Shown here: in pieces, positions 1 to 11,300 of the stretch
How positions within the stretch are numbered: the first letter of the stretch is position 1
Layout of the letters: every line of letters begins with the position of its first letter
Assembly: GCA_012845835.1 (NCBI GenBank)
Contig: JABAKD010000001.1
Span: forward strand, 2,607,540 to 2,671,539
Direction: 5' to 3'
From: Undaria pinnatifida
Taxonomy: Eukaryota > Sar > Phaeophyceae > Laminariales > Alariaceae
DNA length: 64,000 nt
The notes under the pieces: generated by a model
The model's input: the letters and a program-made list of their open reading frames with translations, nothing else
Told to the model about the DNA's origin: nothing
Database searches by the model: none
Program-made: the position numbers and the translations under genes

Positions 1-130
1 AGTCCTCAAACATATTTTGTTTTTTCAGTAGGAATATCATGCCGACCGATAGCTCACACTTGAAGAGCTCGTCAACTGGTCTCATCCGTCAGAAACGCCT
101 TGCCATAAAAGAGCATTCCCTACCGTGGGA

Positions 131-679
131 GACTCGTGCTGCGATAATAGGGGTGCGCCACTTGTTTTCTGAGATTCCGTCAATCTTGGAGCTTAGCACC
201 TTTCCCAAACACAGATTTGGAGAAAAGTAAAAATTCCACCCACCGGATAATATATCCCATGGACTACGTATACCATGAGGATCATGACAAAACAAAATGG
301 CCTAATATTTATGACCAAGGCTACGGTAGGGGGGGTACCCCCGTTTTCACTGGTGTGTTTGAGCCACTCGCACGAGTAGCTCTGTACCTCACGGATGAAA
401 ATGGTTTAGACAGTTGTTTTGGAGCAGCTTAGATTACCTTTGCATTGCAGATCGATTTCGCCAATATAAAACATGAAGAAAACGTGAGATCGCAAAGAAA
501 CAAAGGGGTTACTCGCGCGAGTGACCCCTAGCCACTGAAATTCAAGGCCCAAGAAAGGACCCCCCTACCGTAGCCTGGGTCTTATTTTTTTTCCGACCAT
601 TTTGGGTCAAGAACCCCCGTCGTTCAGAAACTGGTCCATTTCAGACGAAAACTGCTATACCTCTATCGTAGCACGCGTC
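131..679. mobile_element. Family A MITE interrupted by a family C element
   Basis: The left end GACTCGTGCTGCGATAATAG and right end CTCTATCGTAGCACGCGTC are near-inverted copies. The interior carries the standard family A marks (GGAGCTTAAGACCTCTCCC-like, CCCATGG, GTCGTTCAGAAACTGG). The element is split at 312/582 by a family C copy. Bases 1-130 contain the right end of a family B copy (ACCGTGGGAGACTC at 121-134). Confidence 0.75.
313..581. mobile_element. Family C element (reference copy)
   Basis: Ends GACCAAGGCTACGGTAGGGG and CCCCCCTACCGTAGCCTGGGTC-type sequence are inverted repeats. TTAT is repeated on both sides (309-312 and 582-585), consistent with a target-site duplication. The interior has a degenerate ACTCGCACGAGT arm and the perfect palindrome ACTCGCGCGAGT (511-522). 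No coding capacity; non-autonomous DNA transposon is the likely class, superfamily unassigned. Confidence 0.75.
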
Positions 680-2214
680 GGGATGACTCCGACAGCAGTA
701 GCGCGTTCTGTCTAAAACACGTTCGGAATGGCCGGGCGGGGGGCTCGTTAAGCTCCAAATCTTTGGAATTCAAAGTCACTATTCTTGCACACAGCAGTGT
801 TTGGTTGTATTCCTGGACCATCAGCAGGGTGGTTCGTCGAATGGCGCTAGTGGCGTTGTCCCAAGGCATTGGTTTGGGACGTGGTAGGGGTGAAGAGATC
901 CCCAAGCGAAGAGCCTCCAATGGAAACATAATGCGTGCGGCTTCTTTTCCATTGCAAGCATCGAGGCCACCCGGGCGTGCCGCGCTTTCTCGCTAACGGG
1001 CGCGGCGTGTACTGGTGAAATTCGAACGTTTGTGCCGGCGTCGGGTCGCCCAATGGGTATCTACACTGTTGTAATGTAGTACCCACTGTGAACCAGGTCT
1101 GTCATGCGAAAGAATTTCCCCGAGATACAATCCTCCCCCAAAAGGTCAGACGGCAATATATGCCTGTAGAGCGAATGAATGACTTGGACCGGTCGAACAC
1201 GGCCATGACAGGTCCAAGCGACCGAACGTGCGTCGCATCGAAAAGCGCACAACAGCGTGCTGCCGGCGACACCAAACCGCTTTGAGTAGGGAGTGTATAG
1301 CATGCTCAATCGTATCGAGACCGACGAACGTCGCAAGCTAAAAAATGAAACCCCAATGTACGTAACAGTTACTGTAGCAGGTCAGTACAAAAGTCAAATT
1401 TGGGGTTGCGTTTGCCTGTCTTTAGTTGGTTGGGTTGCCTTGGCTTGGTATGGCGTTCGACGTATCCGTGACGTCATTTTGCTAAGCACGTTGTACATTA
1501 CCCAGCTAAATTTGGTGTCCCGCAAACACCGTATGGCCTACCCCCAGGTGACCCGTGGAGTGATAGAGGTAAACACGTTTTGGATTAACGGTTTCTGAAA
1601 GACAGTGTTCCCTCACGCAGAATCGTCGGGCGACAGTTCAGGGGGGGGGGGGGGGTGCCTACGTGTTTCGTTGCGTGCCTTGGTTTTGGGATCGTTCATC
1701 AGATACCTTCGTAGCCAGCTATTTTTGTGCGTTTTGTAAAATCAGTTTTGGGGCGAGGGATAGACCTCCTCAAGTAAAATCGAAGCGTTCCTCCAAAGAG
1801 ATTTTGGTCCACGTCGTCTGCCGTACGTAGTAGCATGACCGCACGAAGAAGCATGCATCGTGTACGACAGGACGTAAGGCCGTGATAGGAGCAGTAGCTC
1901 CATTTTGGCTGCCGTATTGTTTAGGATCTGCGCCTCATCCAAAAACTGGAAATTGTTTATTTTGCAAATATTGGTGGGCGCGCGGCGGGGAAAATCTTTC
2001 TATGGCCGTGCATTTCGCAAAATAGAAAAGTGCAAGGAATTAGGGCAGCCGAAAGCTGTCGGCAGTGGCTCTGTGTCACTGGAATATGGAGGCCTTCTAG
2101 GCGACCGTGCTACCGAATTCTTTGGTCGAACATCCATCCCTGCGGTCACGTTATCCGGAGCAAACAACTATTGCTTCGATTTCCTCCGCCGGCCTTTGCA
2201 CCGTGACCGCGTAG
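680..2214. other. Upstream region without a supported gene
   Basis: Should contain the promoter and first exon(s) if these lie in the window, but none could be recognised. There is an open frame at 1293-1598 with no family resemblance and a poly-G run near 1640. 1640 and 2390 flank nothing I can name. Confidence 0.4.
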
Positions 2215-2367
2215 CCTCAAGAAAGGGCGGCAAAAGTCCTGCAGCAGCGAACCAGCTGGGCGGAGGCTGAGTTCACGGGATCGTACCGCACATCTCACGT
2301 GCACAACAGAGACTGGTCTTCTGCCGCCGCTTTCCACAAGACTCTACCGCACGACAGCCTGGGGCAG
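2215..2367 (+). CDS. Haloperoxidase exon 1 of those found (N-terminal region)
   Basis: The 3' half encodes AAAFHKTLPHDSLGQ, matching the family motif FHKSLPHDDLGQ just before the first large helical region. It ends at CAG followed by the strong donor GTAAGT, phase 0. The 5' boundary is uncertain: an in-frame TAG at 2212-2214 doubles as an acceptor AG, so the exon may start at 2215, or at a later AG near 2245. An upstream exon with the signal peptide is expected. Residues about 1-51 of the assembled product. Confidence 0.75.
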
Positions 2368-5300
2368 GTAAGTCCACTGACCAAGGCTACCGTGGGGCCG
2401 GGTAACCCTTTTTCACTGCTGTACACTACGATGCAGTTTTGCAAATATATGTAGTCAAAATATATATATATATATTCTCGCGTCGTGGGCTATATTATAG
2501 TGGGCTGGTTCTACGATACCACCCGCCTAAAAGAAAACCAGTTATTATGTTCTTTAACGAACGTTTAGTGGCTGCTCGACACGAGGAAGGATGCCACGAA
2601 AAAAAGGCTATCAACATGTTTTTCCTGATGGCAAAGGGATATCGAACCATCAGGTCGGGGGGTGGCAAAGGGGCACCGTCCGTGAGGAGATACACGGCCG
2701 GGACCTGCTTTCGAAACGGATGATTTCGTTAAATAATAGTCGGGGGAGCGGGGGGGGGTACTACCGTATAACGACTCGAGGGGAAAAGGGAGGGGGGGGG
2801 GGGGGCGACAACAGGCGAAGGCTGACGCGTGCTACGATGGAGGTAGCAAGTGCTTTTCGTCTGAACTGGCTTCTGCACAACGGCGGCTCCTTAAAACCCA
2901 AACTCGTCGGTTTTTGGGTTTTTTTTTTGCATGATTGTCATTGTATACACCTAGGCCATGGGAGGTTTTCTCCGGTGGCCAGTTTTAGTTTTCTCCAAGA
3001 CTAGGTTTTTGGGAGAGGTCTTGAGCTACGAAAGTAGGGAACGTCAGAAAAAAATGGTACACCCTCTGTCGTAGCACGCGTCGGCTACGGTAGGAAGTGT
3101 ATCCCCATTTTAACCCCCAGGCCGTCAACACTCGCACGATTGACTCTGCACCAGCTGGACAAAAACAGTTCAGGCGATTTTTTTTGGCGCAGCGTAATGC
3201 ATCACCCCATTGCTGATGCATATGGCAAAGAAATATCCAGTTCTAACTTGGTTCTAACAGCACGAATGCTTAATACCGCAAGGGCGCAGGGGAATCAACT
3301 CGCGCGAGTGACCTGAGCCACTGCAACCCCCCCCCTCGAAACTGATCTCGCACCGTTCTGCCTGATTGGTGAAAACCCGACGTGCTCCTTCCCGGCATAG
3401 TAGGGATGTGAGGGTCTACGGTCGTACGTTTACGGCCAAGCGCTAACTGATTACACCCCCCCCCTCTACAGTAGCTTTGGTTAATAATTTTCTAGTTCGT
3501 TTTTAGCCAAATCATGCAGGTACTATCGACATACGCGTCCTGTAGGAATACTCAGATCAAGTGTAACTGCGGCGGGGCGCGTTAGGCTCCGTTCGTTGTC
3601 AGAGGGCTTCGGCTACGGGACACATACCACGGTTCGAGGTGTACGTTGGTTTGTTTCGTATGTATGGAGGCTCGCATGAGAAGAATCTTTCCTCCCTCGA
3701 TTGATTGCCTTGACACAAAACAGTAGCGATACCTGAACCACCAAAGCAAAACAATGACGCATGCTACGATAGGGATAGCAGTTTTCGTCTGAAATGTTTC
3801 CTGAATGAAGGGGCTCCTTAACCCAAAATAAGTCGTCGGAAATACGCCATTTTTATTTTTCGCGTGATTCTCGTTGTGCACCTAGGCCATGGCATTTTTT
3901 TTCCATGGTAGCAGTCTTATGTTTCTCTAAATCAGCTTTCCGGAGAGGTCTGAAGCTCCCAAATTGAGGAACCTCACAAAAAAATGCAGTGCACCTCTAT
4001 CGTAGCACGAGTCGAACAGCAACTACAATCCCTATCCCTATAGTATAGGTAATCGAGAGGCGCGAGTCATGAAGATGCTTGCAAACGATATTCTGATGTA
4101 CCACAGGTTAGTTTCCGCGATCTCGGAGCCACGATAGTTGGGACGACAAGTGCTGGACGCCAAAAAGGCGTTGCGGTTATTTTATCTTACTTGGCCTTTA
4201 ACATCAAGGCTACTGCCGGATCGAAGCCAAAAAAGGATATACCTCTATAGATCAAGGCTACAGTAGGGAGGTACCCCCAATTCTCACTCTCGGGTCAAAG
4301 CCAAAAAAGGGTATACCTCTATAGATCAAGGCTACAGTAGGGAGGTACCCCCAATTCTCACTCTCGGGTCAAAGCCAAAAAAGGGTATACCTCTTTAGGT
4401 CAAGGCTACGGTAGGGGGGTACCCACAATTTTCGCTCCCGGGTCAAAGCCAAAAAAGGTGCCTCTTTAGATCAAGGCTACGATTGGGGGGTACTCCCAAT
4501 TTTCACTCCCGGTTCAAAGCCAAAAAAGGGTATACCTCTTTAGATCAAGCCTACGGTGGGTAGGTACCCCCAATTTTCGCTCCTAGGTCAAAGCTAAAAA
4601 AGGGCATATACCTCTTTAGATCAAGGCTACGGTAGGGGGGTTACCCCAATTTCACTCCCGGGTCAAAGCCAAAAAAGGGTACACCTCTTCAGATCAAGGC
4701 TACGGTAGGGGGGTACCCCCAATTTTCACTCCCGTCATTCAGACGCCATTTCCCGTCATTCAGAAGCCATTTCACGCCGATAATGACACCTCTATCGTGG
4801 CTCGAGCCTCTAGTTAAAACGTCATCCTCTACTTAGAACGTCAATCTCTAGTTAGAACGTCGTTCGGCGCTCGGGGCGCAGCATGATGTTTCTGGCCTCC
4901 TGCCATGACGGCGAACATCTACAAGGCATTCGTTGGCGCCGCTCGACCAACGTATTTTTGCGCTCTATTAAGTAGTAAATATATAGACTATATTATTATA
5001 AAAAATGAAAATGCATTCCAGCTGTGAGATCGAAGATTTCGTCGAAACTCATCTTTGCAAGCTGTGTGTGATACTCCGATCGCGCGTATCACGAGTTGTG
5101 TGTCCTCATTAAGGACATAGGTCGGCGATTCCCCTTACAACTGCAGTGTAACTATCAGGGTCAACAGGGTGATGTTAGTCAGTCTGTGCGCGGAAACTAT
5201 AAAACCCGTTTCTGAGGGGGACAAAATCTGACAGCTGTGGAGGGAAATGTGTCCTTTTATCAAGTGAATCCTGTAAGTTGAATAACCGGTGAGGGGGGGG

Positions 5301-8300
5301 CGGAGTTTTTAAGGACGTGGGGGCCATATTATATATACGTCAAATTATCATACTAACCTATAGTTTTACATTTGAGGTGATAAACAGACCGGTCACATCG
5401 GTCAGATCATCGTTTGGCCGAAAAAGCGCAACTCCTACCTTGAGATGACTCTCGTGCAATGCCAGTGAGCGAAACAACAAAAAACTGCTGGGAGAACTCG
5501 CAGGGGGGGGGGCTGTCTAGACCTCGAAACGTTGAGGGTTTCCCCCCCTTCTTTTCTGTTTAGCGCAGCGCAACAAATCGTTGCGGGCACATCGTCGCAA
5601 AACCGGGACACGCAAAAGCTGGGTCCACTGTCGCGAGTGGCTCCGAGCTGCTGAAAAGACGAAGGTCCGATAGCCCTTCCGACAGGCGATTGGCGATTTC
5701 GTGCGATCCCTGTCGTTGGTCCCCCCCCGTTTAGTCTAAGCCGCTGTGGATGATGAACTGCACTCAATAGATGGAATAACACCGTCATATTTCACTCGAG
5801 CGTTAGCCCCGTATGGAAGATGCGCTCGGGAGCAATATATCCTAGGTTTCAACTTGCGTTCAGGATGATGTTCGTTGTTCCAGTCAATTCATAAGATATG
5901 ATATATTAATAGGAAACTCTGCTATTAATAGCGGCCGTACAACGCGTGATATGAAATGTGTGTGGTTGTAGCGCGCTTATGTGTAAAGAGGGTACAGCAA
6001 ACGGGGCTGCTCACCCGAAGAGGTATCTAAACGTCGTCGGAATGCCATATGCTTCCACTGGGGTTATGTTTGTGTGGCAGCTGGTACTGGTTTTCGTTCT
6101 GCGGTTGGTTGCCCCTCCAACTTGTCTTTAACGAAATCGTCGGCTTTGAGTCCAGCTCCCGGCCGCACTTGACCTCCTGACATACGGTGCGCCTTGACCT
6201 CCGACGTCATCGTTCGATAGTTCTTAAACAAATAGTGTTAAGGTTTGATCTCTCATAGCATCCTTCCTCGTGTCGTTCAGCCATGAAACGTTCGTTAAAG
6301 AAATCGTTGGTTTTTTTGGGCGGGGCTACATCGTAGGAGGAGTAGTCAGTGGTATATCCCCTGGTACCTGATTCATTTGATTAGTTCATAAGCTTAAACT
6401 GTAGACTAGACGGATACTCCCCGGTAGAGGTTCGACATATTCCGTCGTATTATTGATGAGGTTTTTCACCTGAGCAGCTGCACACACCTCGCACCTCACG
6501 CCTCACGCCCCACACCTCACACCTCACACCTCACACTTCACGTCTCACGCCCAAAGCTCAGCTAGTTTCCAAAAATCCGAAAAAATAAAATGCAACTCGA
6601 TGAGCAGACGCATGGCTTACGTACCAAAAAAGCATTGTTATTGCAAAGCAAGGATGACATTCTGACGATGCTTGGGCTAATCCTTTTTGTTACACCCCCA
6701 AAGCCCCTCTCCATACCAACTTCTCAAAGTAAGTCTGTTCCCGAAAAAGGGTTTCCACAGGCCAGCGAAGACGTGAAGGAACCCCGTCATATCAGAGAAG
6801 GGTTTCCAAACAAAAAGTCGATTACTCTATCGTACCAGGCGTCGTTCCATTGTTTCCATTGCTGGGCATCAAAGGTCGGTGTAGAGCTAGCTACCCGTCC
6901 GCTCTATGGCGGTGCGGTGTTGCCCCACTGCACCCCAAAGTTGCCGGGGGTCGTCGGAATTGTGGCGCGTCACAGTCGGAGTCGTCGAAGACCCCGCCGA
7001 ACACCCGACGGGTGCTTCAATGGAGGTACCACGTTTGGGACCAATGGTACGTACGCTAGAGGGGGGGGTTCCTTTTTTGGGCAATTTTTTTTCTAGTGGC
7101 TCAGCGTCACTCGCGCGAGGGATCCCCCTGTTCCTTGTGCGGTTACAGGCTTTCGTGTGCCTTTTTAGGTGTTCAGTAGAAACCTCCAATGGGATGGTTG
7201 GCTCCACTGCGGCAAGCAAAGTTCCTCAATCAAGTATTTTCGTGAGTACAGCACTGACTCACTTGTGCGACTGGCTCACCAGACTCGGTGGAATAAGGAG
7301 GGTATGGTAGAGTGTGATACCACAATATCGTAGCCGTGATCTTGGGCCGTAATTGGTTTACTGTTCTCTCTCTCGCGAAGGAACACCCCAATGTCGTTGA
7401 TGTATGAGCAATGGTTTTGACTCTAGTTTAGGTAGACACACTACTACTCTTATTGTTTCAGGCCAACGAATGGCTCGTCACGGTATATATGAAGCAACTC
7501 TGCCTTCTTGTTCTCAAGCGCATTTTTCTTGTGGAGTTACAAGAAGAGAGCTCCTTACACGGCAGACGCCGGAAGAAAAGAGGGTGCACCCACACCGTAG
7601 GAGGCGTTACACCTCAAGTCGTGCGTGCTACGATAGAGCTGCACCCCTTTTTTCTGAGGTTTTCCCAATTATGGCAGCTTAACGTTTCTCCCATAATACT
7701 GATTTTGGTGACAAATAAAGCTGCTAGGTGCTACCGGATGAAAAATCCCATGACGACGAGAGTCATGCAAAAACAGAAATGGGTAATTTCCGAAGACTTT
7801 GGGTTAAGGAGCCCCGTCATTCCGAAACTGTGTCAGAACAACAGTGATGCCTTTATCGGAGCACGTGTCAGGTGTCGAGCCGCACCTGTAACCTTCCGTC
7901 AGTAATGTGGGGTTTAGTGTAGGCTGTTGAGGAGAGGTGCTTTAGACTACCACCGATCGAGGCAATGTTCAGTGGCATTGATTGGCGTATTGCTGTACTC
8001 GTAGTCGATCAGAATTAGAAAGTAACGGACGAGCGTTACAGCTCTAACCGGAACTTTCTTGGAAGAAGTGTTCTAGAAAAGCGGTGGGATTACCACCTGT
8101 TCGCCACCCCTTTCTCTTCTCACTCCTCACTCCTAACTCTTCTCTCACCCTTCTATTCTTCCTCTTCAGTTTTCAGTGTCCCCTCAACTCTGGACACAGC
8201 AGTCCATTGTTCTCAAGTGTTTTTTTTGTTGGCCGAAAGCGCCCGTTAAAACATTCAACATATTTCCGCCTCGTGCATCTTGCACGCTCCTTCGGTTAGC

Positions 8301-11300
8301 TTAGTTGCTGCCAGCGCCAGCCTCTGCGACCACATGGTCACATACGCCAGAAGAGGCGTTTTGGAATTCGGAGAATACGAGATGTTGGACAGACGGGACA
8401 ATAACCCATGATCAGATAGTCGAGCCAAGAGACCACCCGCTGCCCTGGTCAAAATAGACGGGCGTGGTGGCACCGGCATGACCTCGTACACAGGGGCCGA
8501 CAGCGTGGCCATGACAATTTCTCGACTTTCACACATGCCACGATAAAGGTGCACCAACCACCGTTTCTCCTTCATGAGGCTCTTCACTTTAGGAGCTCCA
8601 ATAAAAAAAGAAAGATATTTGGCTTATGCCTTAAAAATACCCCCCCTCCCAAAACAGAAACAAGAAAAAAAAGCGATTTTATTTAACGCGTGTTTCATAA
8701 TGGCTGCTCGGCACGAGGACGGATGTATAGAAAAACATATCCTCGGCACACCATTTCTTGTTCGCAACATAGCTTTCCATTGTCATGCGCATGGACACAT
8801 TCTACGATAGGCCCACCGGGTAGGGGGCGGGGGCGGTAGATAGATATAAGGCATATAGGAGCTCACAGATAAAAATATATACTATAAAAAATGAAAATAC
8901 ACTCCAGCTGTGAGATCGAAGATTTCGTCGAAACTCATCTTTGCAAGCTGTGTGTGATACTCCGATCGCGCGTATTACGAGTTGTGTGTCCTCATTAAGG
9001 ATATAGGTCGGCGACTCCCCTTACAACTACAGTGTAGCTATCAGGGTCAACAGGGTGATGTTAGTCAGTCTGTGCGCGGAAACTATAAAACCCGTTTCTG
9101 AGGGGGACAAAATCTGACAGCTGTGGAGGGAAATGTATCCTTTTATCAAGTGAATCCTGTAAGTCGAATAACCGGTGAGGGGTGGGGGGAGTTTTGATGG
9201 ACGTGGGGGCCTGGTTTTGATCAAAAGCGAGGGGTTTGGAGGAGGGGGGGGACAGGGGGGGGGCGGGGGGGGGGGGGGGGGGCAATTTTTGCGTGTAAGC
9301 TATAAATCCTTTCAAGGGGATAAATCTGACGGTTTCAGGAAAATATACATATTTATATATAAAAAAGTGCACCAGTTTTTATATATTTTTTCAAAATTGT
9401 TTTATCCTCGTGATGGATGGTGTCGGTTTGTGGAAAGGGGCTCCGTGTTACAGGAGAAACGGTCGGGAGCTGGTTACAAACTGGCGATTTCGCTAACGAA
9501 GAGTTGGGGGGGCTACACCGTGGAACGACTCAATACTGAGTGTACACTCCCAATGAGGGGTCGTTCTCCTGTATAGCTTCCCCAACGTTTCTTTCCTACA
9601 AAATCGTTGGCTTTGAAATCAGATGCCGTCCGTATCTCGCGACTTTTTACGGTACGTTCGATAAATATTATCGCTGGTTTTGAGATGGGGGGTGTACTCA
9701 GTGTGTGCATATCCGTAGTTGTATGACCATAGACCCTCGCATCCTTACTGTTGGTTTTGACGGGGGGCGAATGGAAGTATCGCAGGATCATATCAGTCTG
9801 AGAAAAACCATGGTCTAGATACCTTAAATTTCATGAATTGAAAAGTTGATATTACGTATGAAGATGTTAATAATAGATTAAGGAGCCCCGTCATCCAGAT
9901 ACGAAATATCCCGATAACTGCCCCTTTTTTTCGTACCCCGCGTCGAGCACCACATTTCCTTGGTACTACTCCTAACGTAGAACACGTATTTTGATCTATT
10001 GTTCTGTCTGCCCCATGGCCAGGTGGAGGCCGATGCTTTCGTGGCCTTGACCAACTGCATATACGAAGGCGACTACGAGAAGTGCGAGCAGGTTCCCTCT
10101 GGAGAGGATGGCGGATTCCTCGTACAACCTCTTGGGGGTATCGCTATCGACATGGCCGGCCCCGCCAGGTTCGGCTGACGCGTGATATGATAGCTCTGTA
10201 GAAAAAAAGTGGTTTTGGGGGGGGGGGAATAGTGCCGGCTGAATAGCGCCAGTGCCGGTGGAATCACTAGGCATGACTCTTGTGTAGAATATGATCTCTA
10301 TGGAAACCCCATTTTCAATGGTGCCCAGATGCCCTGAACCGTACCGGTATGTTAGGCTGGCACATACCTGCGCAGTTGGGTTTCCCCAGATGTAGCGCGT
10401 TTGGGCGAAACGGTGTCCTCCTGGCGGAGCGGGGGCTCTCTGGCGGAGCGTTACCCAATACATGCGGGGTGATTGATGTGTTTTCACAATATGCCCAAGA
10501 GGCCATATGATTTTTTCCGTGCGATGATCGTATTAGATGTAGCGCGTTTGGGCGAAACGGTGTCCTCCTGGCGGAGCGGGGGCTCTCTGGCGGAGCGTTA
10601 CCCAATATATGCGGGGTGATTGATGTGTTTTCACAATATGCCCAAGAGGCCATATGATTTTTTCCGTGCGATGATCGTATTGTTTTGTGTTTCTTAACGT
10701 CCGGCTTCGGATGGGACCTATTTCAATAGAAAGCCCTCAACTGAGGAACAACCTCAAAACCCACGTATGCGCACCCTTTCAGCATGCGCTTTACTCTTGT
10801 TTTCGCTGTGTTGTGAGGTGTTCTATTCGACGCCTGCTGCTATGATGGAGATAGCACGATGTGTTGGGTCCATTTCAGAACGGCAGGGCTCCTTGACCTA
10901 ACATCGTCCGAAAAATAGTCTGTTTTTTTAACGAAAATATAGATTGGTTGTGTATCTAGCCCATGGAATTGGTAATCACGTACTTCGAAATTACACATTT
11001 TTACTTATTCCCCGAAGTCGATCTCACAGGGGGAGAGGAGGAATATGGCTCGTCAAGTCAGTCAGGGCCCTTAGCAGAACACAACTTGCCCCCCTACGGA
11101 AGGTTGCGTGACATCGTGTACAATGTAGAATATACCAGGCCCATGCGATGGTGTGTCGGGCTAATCACACAATCGTTTCGCACTCTGAGTGTCGTGTGCT
11201 GATGTATGTCACGATAGGGGTGCTGCAGAAGATTGCGAGCTCCCTATGGCATGAGGAACCCAATGTCCCACCCGGCGCATGACTTCCGAAGACATGCGTC

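Noticed and set aside
1293-1598. 101-codon plus-strand ORF with a hydrophobic stretch
   Set aside because: Considered as the missing signal-peptide exon, but the hydrophobic part is internal, there is no matching donor in phase, and it does not resemble the family N-terminus.
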